Shown here piece after piece: positions 1 to 9,204 of a DNA stretch of 64,000 nt. The DNA is from Thermoclostridium sp036562185 (GTDB lineage: Bacteria > Bacillota > Clostridia > DSM-8532). The DNA is taken from contig DATCKN010000123.1 of assembly GCA_036562185.1 (NCBI GenBank), forward strand, positions 1 through 64,000, given 5' to 3'. Numbering within the stretch: the first letter of the stretch is position 1; each line of letters opens with the position of its first letter. The notes below the pieces were generated by a model that worked only from the letters and a program-made list of their open reading frames with translations, was not told the DNA's origin and ran no database searches. Position numbers and translations under genes: made by a program.

Positions 1-589
1 GGTCTGCGCTTATATCAGCTGTTTTTGTGTATATTCCACCTCCGGCTTTTGCAAACAAAGCCAGTGAACTTGCGCCAAAGCTGAAACCTAACACAGCCGA
101 AGCGTTGCCGGTTATAATAAGAACCAACGAAACACCTAAAAGACTGGAACCAACAACAGCCATACCCATAACAGCACCACCACGGAAACCGGTTAAAAAT
201 GCAGGCTTAATACCTTTTTTCGCTGCTTCTGCGGACTTCACATTAGCTGTTGTAGCAACTTCAATTCCGATTTTACCTGCAATTGCTGAAAGTACTGTAC
301 CAGCGATATACGCTATTGCCATAGTTATGTTCTTGGAAATATTTCCTTGCCAGATTGGGCTTGGAAGGAATAGCAGGATGAGAATTGCCACAACACCTGC
401 AAAACGTGCCAGAACTGTGTACTCTTTTCTGAGGAAGGTTGCGGCGCCTTTACGGATTAGATTACCAACTTCTGCAATCCTTTTGTTTGAAGACGGCTGT
501 TTTTTTACCCATTGATACAACCATGCCGCAAACGCAAAGGCTGCAATTGAAATGACGATTGACAGGATTTCAAAAGCCGTGTGGTTCAT
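1..589 (-). CDS. hppA: Membrane-bound proton/sodium-translocating pyrophosphatase, N-terminal part
   Basis: Only the first 196 codons are present; the gene runs off the left edge. The reverse-strand translation starts MNHTAFEILSIVIS and gives a series of hydrophobic helices, with glycine-rich membrane segments such as GFRGGAVMGMAVVGSSLLG and a KAGGGIYTKTADISAD stretch at the edge. Both are typical of the H+/Na+-pumping inorganic pyrophosphatase family, which hydrolyses PPi in the cytoplasmic membrane and pumps ions outward. The start at 589 is set by GAGGTG seven bases upstream. The catalytic loops and the residue that separates K+-dependent from K+-independent types lie outside the window, so ion specificity cannot be judged. 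In PPi-using Clostridia this enzyme would couple biosynthetic PPi to the membrane potential. Confidence 0.93.
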   Translation of the reverse strand, partial: MNHTAFEILSIVISIAAFAFAAWLYQWVKKQPSSNKRIAEVGNLIRKGAATFLRKEYTVLARFAGVVAILILLFLPSPIWQGNISKNITMAIAYIAGTVLSAIAGKIGIEVATTANVKSAEAAKKGIKPAFLTGFRGGAVMGMAVVGSSLLGVSLVLIITGNASAVLGFSFGASSLALFAKAGGGIYTKTADISAD

Positions 590-871
590 AAAAACACCTC
601 TTCACATTATTAAATTCTAAAAAGCCGAACGTAATAAATAATACCATTTTAACCAGAAAAATTCAATATGAAAGCGCTTACTTTAACAAATTATTTATGA
701 TAAAGAAACCATGCATATTTAAGGTACAGATACCTTAAAGCAACAATTAGAAAGAAAAATGAGAAGATACGGTTGCCTTCCTGATAAGAAGCACAGTTCC
801 TTGTTTTGATACTATCCATTGAAGTGGTAAAAATTGTATGATACAATTACAAGAAAAAGGAGTTGAACATA

Positions 872-1693
872 ATGATTTGCAAAAAATGCAATTCACAGAT
901 TAGAGAAGGCAGCAGATTCTGTACATATTGTGGCAGCCCGGTTGGTGAAAGTCACACGGCACAGGAAGCCTCGGCATCTTTTTCAGAAAACTGGTCAAAT
1001 CATGATACAACACTAAATTATAAGATATTTGGAGGAAGTTTTCCTGCGGTTTCCATTCGTCTAAATCCAAATGAAAGTATCTACACACAGTCAGGCGGCA
1101 TGACATGGATGGATACAGGTATCACAATGGAAACCAATATGCAAGGCGGCTTTATGAAAGGCCTTGGACGGATGTTGTCGGGTGAGTCTTTGTTTATGGC
1201 GACTTACACTTCGCATGCCCCCAATCAGGAGATTGTTATCGCCAGTTCATTCCCCGGCTGTATTCTTGACATTGATGTAGGCCATTGTCCGATAATAGCC
1301 CAAAAAAGTGCTTTTTTATGTGCACAGACAACTGTAAACCTGGGTACATACGTGGCAAGAGGTTTAAGAGCCGGCTTATTCGGCGGTGAAGGTTTTGTCC
1401 TGCAGCGTTTGTCAGGAACAGGAATCGCATTTATTGAAATTGATGGGAGTCTTGTCGAACGAACACTTGGCCCCGGTGAGACAATAAAAGTGGATACGGG
1501 AAATGTGGCTGCTTTTGAAGAGACAGTACAATATCAGGCCGAAATGGTTAAAGGGTTTAAGAATATACTTTTCGGCGGTGAAGGTTTGTTTCTTACTACA
1601 TTGACAGGCCCGGGCAAGGTATGGCTGCAAACAATGAGTATGCCTGAGTTCGCCAAGAGCATTATTCCATATCTGCCGAGATCGTCAGGTTAA
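872..1693 (+). CDS. AIM24/TIGR00266-family protein with N-terminal zinc ribbon
   Basis: This 273-residue protein opens with a small zinc ribbon: Cys3 and Cys6, then Cys17 and Cys20 (CKKC and CTYC), a form often fused to bacterial proteins of unknown role. From about residue 48 it matches the AIM24/TIGR00266 beta-rich fold, with repeated turns such as GGSFPAVSIRL, TQSGGMTWMDTG and the duplicated LFGGEG near residues 171 and 237. There is no signal peptide or membrane segment, so it is probably cytosolic. Start choice: AAAAAGGAG lies 9 bases before the ATG at 872, so the in-frame TTG at 863 is unlikely. It stands alone. The biochemical function of the family is unknown and I assign none. Confidence 0.85.
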   Translation: MICKKCNSQIREGSRFCTYCGSPVGESHTAQEASASFSENWSNHDTTLNYKIFGGSFPAVSIRLNPNESIYTQSGGMTWMDTGITMETNMQGGFMKGLGRMLSGESLFMATYTSHAPNQEIVIASSFPGCILDIDVGHCPIIAQKSAFLCAQTTVNLGTYVARGLRAGLFGGEGFVLQRLSGTGIAFIEIDGSLVERTLGPGETIKVDTGNVAAFEETVQYQAEMVKGFKNILFGGEGLFLTTLTGPGKVWLQTMSMPEFAKSIIPYLPRSSG

Positions 1694-1708
1694 ATACTGA
1701 CAGGGGGG

Positions 1709-1770
1709 GATCAGGAGCCGGTTGCATGGCTTTGAAAGAGCTGTTGCCATGCTGCCGGCTTTATCATGAT
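1709..1770. terminator. Long imperfect hairpin between convergent genes
   Basis: GGATCA, AGCCGG and GCATGGC on the left arm pair with GCCATGC, GCCGGCT and TGATCC on the right. This gives a long stem with small bulges, placed between the AIM24-like gene and the convergent oxidoreductase. Neither side has a clean U-run, so it may be a weak bidirectional terminator or an mRNA-end structure. Confidence 0.5.
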
Positions 1771-1781
1771 CCAATTAATTG

Positions 1782-3347
1782 CTAGAATTCATCTTTAATC
1801 ACTTTTTCCAAGGTATTCACATCGTTTTCTGCTGATAATGGTGTTACAGCAGGTCCGTCAATGATTTTTCCCGACCAGGTAAATCTTGAGCCGTGGCAGG
1901 GGCAGTCCCATGATTTTTCGGCAGAATTCCAGTTCAACTCACATCCCATATGGGTACAGGTGGTATTTACGAGGTAAAGCCTGCCGTTTTCATCCCGATA
2001 CGCACCGGTTCTTTCGCCGTCATGCTCAAAAACCTTTCCTTCACCGGGCTCTACCTTCACATCTTCGGGCAGGGGCGCTATTTTCCCGGAAATCAGGTGT
2101 TTGGCTACATCAACATTTTCAACTATAAAGTTTTTGGCCGAACCTAATATATTCATGCGGGAGGGATTGTATACATCCTGCCACGGACTTGAACCGTCAA
2201 TAATCAGATCTCTGATAATCCTGGCCGCAGCCATGCTGTTTGTCATACCCCATTTCTGAAACCCGGTGGCTAACAGAATATTAGGCGTATCCTGCTTATA
2301 ATATCCGACATAGGGTATACCGTCCAGTGTCATACAGTCCTGGGTGGACCACCGGTAAGGTATGTCTTCAATGGTGAACAGTTTATCCGCAAAATCTATG
2401 AGCTTTCTGTAGTGATTGGCCATATCGGTACCCTGGCCTGTTTTGTGGTTTTCGCCGACAACAAGTATCAGCTGTCCTTTTTCGGTGTCAAGACCCCTTA
2501 AGGATCTGGACGGATTTTCGGCGTTGATGTACATCCCTCCGGGATATTTCTCTTTGACCGAAACTGCAATAACATATGCTCTTTCTGTATAAATCCTTGA
2601 GAAATACATGCCTGGTTTATTGTAGAAAGGATAATGGGAAGCAATTACCACTTTATTTGCCGTAACTTTTTTCCCATTCTCTGTGGTTATGGTTATTTTT
2701 TCGCCTTCTTCCAAATCAACGGCTCTGCTGTTTTCATATATTTTAACACCTGCATTGGCGGCAATTCCCGCTAATGGAATTAAAAACTTTCTGGGATGAA
2801 ATTGAGCCTGGTTTTCAAATTTCATGCCTGCCTTTATTAGCATGGGGAAGGGGATTTCATCAATAAATGACGCTTTTATGCCCAGTTCTGTTGCGGTTTT
2901 TATTTCATCCTCTATTTTCTGAATGTTGTTTTCATCTTCGGTATAGATATATGAAGCTTCATTAGAAAAACCGCAATCGATATGGTGCTCGTCAATTATT
3001 TCCTTTATTTTCTTTATGGCTTCTTCATTAGCGTCTGCATATTGTTTTGCCAGCTCAATTCCCAGCTGGTTCCTGATCTTATCATATATAAGCCCATGCT
3101 GTGAGGTTATTTTGGCGGTAGTGTGGCTTGTTGTTCCTCCCAGAATTTTTCCCGCATCAAGGACAGCCAGGCTTATATTTTCCCGGTGAAGGAGATAGGC
3201 GCATAATATTCCGGCCATTCCTGCCCCAATTATCGCAACGTCGACCGATATATCTTCTGACAGGGTGGGATAATCGGTGGAGTCAGTCGAAGCAAGCCAA
3301 TATGATTGAGGTAATTTATCAAGCTTTTTATATTCTTCTTTATTCAT
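1782..3347 (-). CDS. FAD-dependent oxidoreductase (DAO family) with C-terminal Rieske [2Fe-2S] domain
   Basis: This protein has 521 residues. An N-terminal Rossmann FAD-binding motif GAGMAG (residues 41-46) starts a D-amino-acid-oxidase/glycine-oxidase-like domain that runs to about residue 400. The last 90 residues form a Rieske domain with the ligand pattern Cys464-x-His466 and Cys482-x-x-His485 (CTHMGC and CPCHGSRF). FAD and the iron-sulfur cluster probably pass electrons between an organic substrate and an unknown partner. Related fusions are commonly labelled gamma-glutamylputrescine oxidase-like, but the substrate is not known. Start choice: TGGAGGA sits only one base from the ATG at 3353 but seven bases from the ATG at 3347, so 3347 is used. 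No signal peptide is seen, and there are no operon partners. Confidence 0.88.
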   Translation of the reverse strand: MNKEEYKKLDKLPQSYWLASTDSTDYPTLSEDISVDVAIIGAGMAGILCAYLLHRENISLAVLDAGKILGGTTSHTTAKITSQHGLIYDKIRNQLGIELAKQYADANEEAIKKIKEIIDEHHIDCGFSNEASYIYTEDENNIQKIEDEIKTATELGIKASFIDEIPFPMLIKAGMKFENQAQFHPRKFLIPLAGIAANAGVKIYENSRAVDLEEGEKITITTENGKKVTANKVVIASHYPFYNKPGMYFSRIYTERAYVIAVSVKEKYPGGMYINAENPSRSLRGLDTEKGQLILVVGENHKTGQGTDMANHYRKLIDFADKLFTIEDIPYRWSTQDCMTLDGIPYVGYYKQDTPNILLATGFQKWGMTNSMAAARIIRDLIIDGSSPWQDVYNPSRMNILGSAKNFIVENVDVAKHLISGKIAPLPEDVKVEPGEGKVFEHDGERTGAYRDENGRLYLVNTTCTHMGCELNWNSAEKSWDCPCHGSRFTWSGKIIDGPAVTPLSAENDVNTLEKVIKDEF

Positions 3348-3529
3348 TTCCATTCCTCCAGATATATGAGGTTATAAAGGGTTAGATGTACTTCCTGATA
3401 AAACCCATTTTATTTTTTGCTAAATTTATATTAAATATCCAAATACCTGCTTTATTTAATTAAGATTGCCACAGAAATACAAGAATATTTCTATAAGACA
3501 TGGGAAACTTCTGTGTGGAAAAAAGGATA

Positions 3530-3570
3530 AATGAAAAAGGGAACAGGGACTTCACTTGTCCCCGTTCCCG
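3530..3570 (-). terminator. Rho-independent terminator of the CofE-like gene
   Basis: Read on the minus strand, GGGAACGGGGAC pairs with GTCCCTGTTCCC across a 7-base loop, and TTTTTCATTT follows. It lies 25 bases past the stop of the CofE-like gene. Confidence 0.85.
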
Positions 3571-3594
3571 GTTAGGTGTATCATGGAAGAGAAT

Positions 3595-4785
3595 TTACCT
3601 GGCGTAACTGTCGAAGTAGTTCTGAATATATACAATAGGAGTTCCTTTATCGCCGCTTCCTGAAGTTAAATCGCATAGCGAACCAATCAAATCGGTAAGC
3701 CTTCTCGGAGTTGTACCTTGTGAAACCATCGCATCACTGAGCTTTGATTCCTTGTTCTGAATATATTGAGTTATTGCTTTTTGCAGTTCCTCTCCCTTTA
3801 AATTGGCGAATTCATTATCTGCAAGGTATTTCAGTTTAACTTCATGGGGAGTGCCTTCAAGCCCCTTTGTATAGCCTGGAGATACAACAGGATCTGCCAG
3901 TTCCCAAATCTTGCCTACCGGATCCTTAAAAGCACCGTCGCCGTATATCATTACTTCCACTGTTTTTCCGGTTTTTTCCTTTATGTCTTTTTGAATGCTT
4001 TCCACAAGCTCCTGGCAATTCCTTGGGAAGAGTTTAACAGTTGTTTCGGTTGCTTTATTTGAACCCAAAAGGCCGTATTGTTCATTATATCCGCTGCCGT
4101 TCACCGGAGAGGTGAGAATGTCATCCAAACCGTATACCTTTTCAGCTCCGTTTGCTTTCAGGATCCTTTTTGTCCTGTTCCTTGTATGAATATCACATGC
4201 CAGCACGCTTTTTGTATATTTCAGGATTGTCCTGGCATCATTCGAAAATATTATTTCACATGGAACACCTGATTCTTCAACAATAGATTTATAGTATTCA
4301 ACATAATCAACACCGGTAAAAGTATGCTTGGAATAACCAAAATAATTCCTGAACTGTTCTTCGGTAAGGACATCGGTATATGGATTTACGCCTTTTTCGT
4401 CCAATAAATCAATATCAACCAGGTGGTTTCCGACCTCATCGGACGGGTAGTTAAGCATCAGAACAATCTTGCGGGCTCCTTTTGCAATACCCCTGAGACA
4501 TATCGCAAAACGGTTTCTGCTTAAAATTGGAAAAATAACTCCTATGGTATCGTCTCCAAATTTACTTTTTATATCACATGAAATTGCATTAATATCTGCA
4601 TAATTCCCCTGTGCACGGGCAACAACGGATTCTGTTATTGCAACAATATCCCTGTCCTGTATTGGAAAACCGTCTGTTCCGGAAGCCTTCAAAACCGTTT
4701 CAGTCACTATATCCCTGATATTGTCACCTTCTTTGATTATAGGTGCCCTTAATCCTCTTGATACAACTCCAATAATACGCTCCAT
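3595..4785 (-). CDS. Coenzyme F420-0:L-glutamate ligase (CofE)-like protein
   Basis: This protein has 396 residues. The N-terminal ~250 residues resemble the F420-0:gamma-glutamyl ligase family, for example RGLRAPIIKEGDNIRDIV near the start and IVAITESVVARAQGNY near residue 50. True CofE adds glutamates to coenzyme F420 with GTP. The family is also found in Clostridia with no known F420 pathway, where its role is unclear. The protein is about 150 residues longer than typical CofE; the extra C-terminal part, including an LCDLTSGSGDKGTPIVYIQN stretch, is probably specific to this subgroup. A good ribosome site (AAAGGAG) precedes the ATG. The LysR gene is divergent, 134 bp away, and may control it. 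The family call is fairly sure; the reaction is not. Confidence 0.75.
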   Translation of the reverse strand: MERIIGVVSRGLRAPIIKEGDNIRDIVTETVLKASGTDGFPIQDRDIVAITESVVARAQGNYADINAISCDIKSKFGDDTIGVIFPILSRNRFAICLRGIAKGARKIVLMLNYPSDEVGNHLVDIDLLDEKGVNPYTDVLTEEQFRNYFGYSKHTFTGVDYVEYYKSIVEESGVPCEIIFSNDARTILKYTKSVLACDIHTRNRTKRILKANGAEKVYGLDDILTSPVNGSGYNEQYGLLGSNKATETTVKLFPRNCQELVESIQKDIKEKTGKTVEVMIYGDGAFKDPVGKIWELADPVVSPGYTKGLEGTPHEVKLKYLADNEFANLKGEELQKAITQYIQNKESKLSDAMVSQGTTPRRLTDLIGSLCDLTSGSGDKGTPIVYIQNYFDSYAR

Positions 4786-4919
4786 AATTTTACTCCTTTG
4801 AATAAAATTTTATCATTTATATTTGCCCATCCCTGTGCTGTTTATTTACAGTTGTATTATACAGGAGAAAATGTTATAAGTAAAATAAATACATCGAATA
4901 ATTGATATAAGGTGAGATT

Positions 4920-5804
4920 ATGACATCTAAACTTGATGCATATCGTATTTTTAATGAAGTATCAAAACACAAAAGTTTTTCAAAAGCTGCCAAAGCATTG
5001 TATATGACTCAACCCGCAGTCAGCCAGACAATTATGAGCCTTGAACAGGAACTGGGCACCAGACTGTTTACACGCACTTCTAAAGGAGTTGCATTAACAA
5101 ATGACGGGCAGCTACTTTATGAGTATATCAGTTCTGCTGTGAACCTGATTGAAATGGGGGAGAAGAAACTTTCAGAATCAAAAAACTTAATGGTCGGGGA
5201 GATGAAAATAGGAGTCGGTGATACAATTTCAAAATATTACCTGTTGCCGTACCTTGAAAAGTTCCACAGGGACTTCCCGAATGTTAAGCTGAAAATTATA
5301 AACCGCACGACTTTAGAACTGTGCAGAATGCTGAAATCTGGTGAAATAGATATTGCCGTCTGCAATCTCCCTGTAAAGGATCCGGCACTTGAGATACAAA
5401 AATGCATTGATATACACGATATTTTTGTCTGTGGTGAAAAATACAGGTATTTATCAATAATGCCAAGAAGTATTGAAGAAATCATGCAATTGCCGGTTAT
5501 TTTGCTTGAGAGCAAATCAAACTCAAGGCAATATGTGGAGAAATATTTTTTGTCAAAGGGAATTAAAGTCCAGCCCGAGATTGAACTTGGTTCCCATGAT
5601 TTGCTACTGGAATTTGCAAAATTCAATTTTGGAATTTCATGCGTTATTGAGGAATTCTCGCAGGATTACATAAGCAGCAGGGCTGTTTATAAAATAAAAC
5701 TGACCGAGGAAATACCAAAAAGGGCTATTGGGTTTTGTTTCTTAAAGAGTGTATCCCTTTCGGCTGCTGCACGGAAATTTGTTAATATAACACTGGAAAA
5801 ATAA
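4920..5804 (+). CDS. LysR-family transcriptional regulator
   Basis: This 294-residue protein has the standard LysR layout. An N-terminal winged helix-turn-helix spans residues 5-62 (FNEVSKHKSFSKAAKALYMT, then QPAVSQTIMSLEQELGTRLF). A periplasmic-binding-protein-like effector domain follows from about residue 88. The ATG follows AAGGTGAGATT. It is transcribed away from the CofE-like gene, and LysR proteins usually act on the divergent neighbour, so that gene is the best guess at a target. The effector is unknown. No clear T-N11-A operator stands out in the 134 bp between the two genes. Confidence 0.93.
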   Translation: MTSKLDAYRIFNEVSKHKSFSKAAKALYMTQPAVSQTIMSLEQELGTRLFTRTSKGVALTNDGQLLYEYISSAVNLIEMGEKKLSESKNLMVGEMKIGVGDTISKYYLLPYLEKFHRDFPNVKLKIINRTTLELCRMLKSGEIDIAVCNLPVKDPALEIQKCIDIHDIFVCGEKYRYLSIMPRSIEEIMQLPVILLESKSNSRQYVEKYFLSKGIKVQPEIELGSHDLLLEFAKFNFGISCVIEEFSQDYISSRAVYKIKLTEEIPKRAIGFCFLKSVSLSAAARKFVNITLEK

Positions 5805-5965
5805 AAAAAATATATATAATGTTTCAATCCAAAGGGAATAATTTTATGAAGGATTCAAAGTTTGAAATTTCAATTATTTTCTTGAAACAGTGTGGTTTTT
5901 GTGCTATGATGAAAAGTGAAAAAATTAACAATTATTGTGTTATTTTTTGTATTGTTTTTATTGTT

Positions 5966-5995
5966 TTGATTTTACGATTTTAGTCTATATATACT
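5966..5995 (+). promoter_or_regulatory. Probable sigma-A promoter for PEPCK
   Basis: TTGATT, an 18-base spacer and TATACT lie 44 bases before the PEPCK start codon, in a T-rich stretch. The -35 is imperfect. Confidence 0.4.
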
Positions 5996-6038
5996 TTAAG
6001 TCAATAATGACAATATTTTTTTGGGAGGAGATAATAGA

Positions 6039-7838
6039 ATGAATTTGAAACACAAAAAATTGCAAGCGTGGATTGAAGAAGTTGCTAAAATGTGCCAGCC
6101 GGACAATATCTATCTGTGCGATGGCTCTGAAGAAGAAAATCAGCGCCTGTTGAACGAATTGGTGGAATCCGGCATGGCAGTTAAGTTAAATCAGGAAAAA
6201 TTGCCCGGATGTTACCTTTTCCGCAGCGATGCTTCTGATGTGGCCAGAGTAGAAGATCGTACATTTATTGCTTCAAGAAAGCAGGAAGACGCAGGGCCTA
6301 CCAACAACTGGATTGATCCTGTTGAACTGAAGAAAACAATGACAGAATTATATACAGGTTGCATGAAGGGCAGAACTATGTACGTTATCCCGTTCTCCAT
6401 GGGACCAATCGGATCACCCATATCAAAAATTGGTGTTGAGATAACAGATAGTGCATATGTTGTTATCAATATGAGAATCATGACCAGAATGGGCAAGGAA
6501 GTCCTTGAAGCCCTTGGAGAAGACGGAGAATTTGTACCATGTTTGCACTCTGTTGGTGCTCCTCTTAAAGAAGGAGAAAAAGATAAGTCATGGCCTTGTG
6601 CTCCAATGGATAAAAAGTATATAAGCCATTTCCCTGAAGAAAGAACCATTTGGTCTTATGGTTCGGGATATGGCGGAAATGCCCTGCTTGGAAAGAAATG
6701 CTTCGCTTTGCGTATTGCTTCTGTTCTGGCAAGGGATGAAGGCTGGCTTGCAGAGCACATGTTAATACTCCGCATTACAAACCCGGAAGGAAAAACAATA
6801 TATGTTACAGGTGCATTCCCAAGTGCATGCGGAAAGACAAATCTTGCAATGCTCGTTCCTACCATTCCTGGCTGGAAAGTTGAAACAATAGGCGATGATA
6901 TTGCATGGATGAAATTCGGCAAGGACGGACGCCTATATGCAATAAATCCTGAGGCAGGTTTCTTTGGTGTTGCTCCAGGAACATCAATGCAATCCAACCC
7001 GAATGCAATGAAAACAATCAGTAAGAATACAATTTATACTAACGTTGCATTGACCGATGACGGGGATGTATGGTGGGAAGGCATCGGCCGTGAAGCTCCA
7101 GATCATCTGATTGACTGGAAAGGTCAGGACTGGACGCCTGGTTCCGGCACTCCTGCAGCACATCCGAATGCACGCTTTACCGCACCTGCAAGACAATGCC
7201 CGTCAATTGCTCCTGAGTGGGAGGATCCGAATGGTGTGCCAATTTCAGCCATACTCGTAGGCGGACGTCGTCCAACCACAATTCCGCTTGTTCATGAAAG
7301 CTTTGACTGGAAGCACGGTGTATTCATGGGTTCAATTATGGGTTCGGAAATTACTGCTGCAACAATTTCCAGCAACATTGGCCAGGTTCGCCGTGACCCG
7401 TTTGCAATGCTGCCTTTCATGGGTTACCATGTTGGCGATTACCTGCAACATTGGCTTGATATTGGTGCTAAGGCTGATCCTGACAAATTGCCGAAGATCT
7501 TTTATGTTAACTGGTTCCGTAAGGATAAGGACGGCAGATGGTTGTGGCCTGGATTCGGTGAAAACAGCCGTGTTCTGAAGTGGATTTTTGAAAGAGTAAC
7601 AGGCGAAGGCAAAGCTGTAAAAACACCCATCGGTTATATGCCAACCGTTGATGCAATAGACACCGAAGGATTAAATGTCAGCGAAGCAGATATGCAGGAA
7701 CTGCTCAAGGTTAACAAGGAAGAATGGCTGAAGGAAGTAGAGTCCATTAAGGAACATTACAAGAAATATGAACCAAAACTTCCTGAGGAACTCAAGAATC
7801 AGCTGAAAGCTTTGGAAGAACGTTTAAATAATTATTAA
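6039..7838 (+). CDS. pckG: Phosphoenolpyruvate carboxykinase (GTP)
   Basis: This 599-residue protein is full length for the GTP-dependent class, which interconverts oxaloacetate + GTP with PEP + CO2 + GDP in the cytosol. Visible motifs are the P-loop with its reactive cysteine (FPSACGKTNLAM, Cys264), the metal/nucleotide motif GDDIAW (residues 285-290), and a substrate-site stretch GGRRPTTIPLVHES further on. The start at 6039 is fixed by GGGAGGAG eight bases upstream; an in-frame TTG at 6021 overlaps the ribosome site and is rejected. It is monocistronic, with its own terminator. In fermentative Clostridia this enzyme often works in the PEP-to-oxaloacetate direction, as part of a pyruvate-kinase bypass or malate shunt; that direction is inference here. 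Confidence 0.97.
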   Translation: MNLKHKKLQAWIEEVAKMCQPDNIYLCDGSEEENQRLLNELVESGMAVKLNQEKLPGCYLFRSDASDVARVEDRTFIASRKQEDAGPTNNWIDPVELKKTMTELYTGCMKGRTMYVIPFSMGPIGSPISKIGVEITDSAYVVINMRIMTRMGKEVLEALGEDGEFVPCLHSVGAPLKEGEKDKSWPCAPMDKKYISHFPEERTIWSYGSGYGGNALLGKKCFALRIASVLARDEGWLAEHMLILRITNPEGKTIYVTGAFPSACGKTNLAMLVPTIPGWKVETIGDDIAWMKFGKDGRLYAINPEAGFFGVAPGTSMQSNPNAMKTISKNTIYTNVALTDDGDVWWEGIGREAPDHLIDWKGQDWTPGSGTPAAHPNARFTAPARQCPSIAPEWEDPNGVPISAILVGGRRPTTIPLVHESFDWKHGVFMGSIMGSEITAATISSNIGQVRRDPFAMLPFMGYHVGDYLQHWLDIGAKADPDKLPKIFYVNWFRKDKDGRWLWPGFGENSRVLKWIFERVTGEGKAVKTPIGYMPTVDAIDTEGLNVSEADMQELLKVNKEEWLKEVESIKEHYKKYEPKLPEELKNQLKALEERLNNY

Positions 7839-7855
7839 TACTGCAAAAATTATCC

Positions 7856-7895
7856 AAAAACCGGTTGCGCATATAAAATGGCAACCGGTTTTTTT
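7856..7895 (+). terminator. Rho-independent terminator of PEPCK
   Basis: AAAACCGGTTGC pairs with GCAACCGGTTTT around a 12-base loop, and the right arm runs into a seven-T tract. Confidence 0.93.
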
Positions 7896-8216
7896 CATGT
7901 ATTAAAAACTGATTATTATTATCTGAAATGCGGCAATACAGAGGATTTGAACATATTATATCCTGAATATTGACTCTTAAACCGGTAAAAGCCATGGTTA
8001 TTACCCGTCAATGCCGGTTAATTTCGGATAATTTTCGGCGTTAAACGTTGAAATTAAAGACTTTGCGGGATGTTTTATTTTGAAATATTTACACTTCGCA
8101 ATTTCACCCATAAAATAAAGCTGCAGGATTTAAATCCCTGTACTGTCTTTTATGATTTTAGTCAAAAATTCTTAAAAAATTGACAATCCGGTAATTTCAT
8201 TTAGGAGGGAACCTGT
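7896..8216. other. Intergenic region before the first sugar ABC operon
   Basis: No gene is seen here. The stretch is AT-rich. It contains one AAACGTT half-site near 8042, which lacks good dyad symmetry, and the AGGAGGGA ribosome site at 8203-8210 for the next gene. No convincing promoter or riboswitch was found. Confidence 0.5.
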
Positions 8217-9191
8217 TTGCACTCAAAGGAATCAGTAACTATGACAAAAGGTGTAAAACCAAAGGAAAAGAAAACTCTCGCCCAAAGAATTAAACATAAG
8301 TTTATCACCAGGGGTGAGTGGCAACTTTACCTGTTGATTTTACCAGTTGTGATCTACTTCATTATATTTCATTATGCTCCAATGTATGGAATACAGATTG
8401 CATTCCGCAATTACAGTATCACAAAGCCAATCATGGATGCCAAATGGGTAGGTTTGACTTATTTTGAACGTTTCCTGAAATCACCAATGTTTCCCCAATT
8501 ATTTAAGAATACAGTTATTTTAAGTTTTTATGATTTATTTATAGGTTTTCCGTTTCCCGTATTGTTTGCAGTGGTGCTTAACCAGACTCAGAGCAAGAGG
8601 CTTGTTAAGTTTACACAGACTGTAACATTTGCACCGTATTTTATTTCCATGGTGGTATTGGTCGGAATGTTGCATTTGTTCCTCTCACCCAATTCAGGAA
8701 TAGTAAACAAACTCCTTGAAGCCATCGGTATAGAGCCAATTTATTTTATGGGTGAAGCCAAGTGGTTCAGGCATGTATATGTATTATCACATATATGGCA
8801 GAGAACCGGATATCAGGCTATAATATACTTTGCTGCACTGACATCTGTTGATCCTGGGCTTTATGAAGCTGCTACAATTGACGGCGCCACAAGGCTGGAA
8901 AAAATATGGTATATTGATTTGCCGTCAATAACCCCGACTCTTGTTACGATGCTTCTGCTCAGCGTTGGAAGAGTACTAAATGTGGATACGCAGCGAACAC
9001 TTCTGATGCAGGCACCTACGAACCTGCCTACATCCGAGATTTTTGGAACATATGTATATAAGGTGGGGCTGGTAAGTGCGCAGTTCAGCTATTCCACGGC
9101 TATAGATCTGTTCAAAACGGTCATAAATCTCACCCTTTTGATTATTACCAACCAGATAAGCAAAAAACTGACAGAGGAAAGTTTATGGTAA
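8217..9191 (+). CDS. Sugar ABC transporter permease, LplB type
   Basis: This 324-residue inner-membrane protein has about six helices and the cytoplasmic EAA loop near residue 217 (EAATIDGATRLEKIWYIDLP) that docks the ATPase. It resembles LplB/YtcP-group permeases of CUT1 oligosaccharide importers, including the usual FHYAPMYGIQIAFRNY segment after the first helix. The start is TTG at 8217, supported by AGGAGGGA six bases upstream; the first in-frame ATG (8241) has no such site. It leads the operon permease-permease-binding protein. No ATPase gene is present, so a shared MsmX-type ATPase elsewhere in the genome is expected. The substrate is unknown. Confidence 0.93.
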   Translation: MHSKESVTMTKGVKPKEKKTLAQRIKHKFITRGEWQLYLLILPVVIYFIIFHYAPMYGIQIAFRNYSITKPIMDAKWVGLTYFERFLKSPMFPQLFKNTVILSFYDLFIGFPFPVLFAVVLNQTQSKRLVKFTQTVTFAPYFISMVVLVGMLHLFLSPNSGIVNKLLEAIGIEPIYFMGEAKWFRHVYVLSHIWQRTGYQAIIYFAALTSVDPGLYEAATIDGATRLEKIWYIDLPSITPTLVTMLLLSVGRVLNVDTQRTLLMQAPTNLPTSEIFGTYVYKVGLVSAQFSYSTAIDLFKTVINLTLLIITNQISKKLTEESLW

Positions 9192-9204
9192 GGGGGTGAG
9201 CAAA

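Noticed and set aside
27..515. 162-codon plus-strand frame at the left edge
   Set aside because: It is the antisense shadow of the membrane pyrophosphatase, which has clear family motifs on the minus strand.
8035..8052. AAACGTT element as a third LacI operator before the first ABC operon
   Set aside because: The flanks are not symmetric and the site is not near a convincing promoter.
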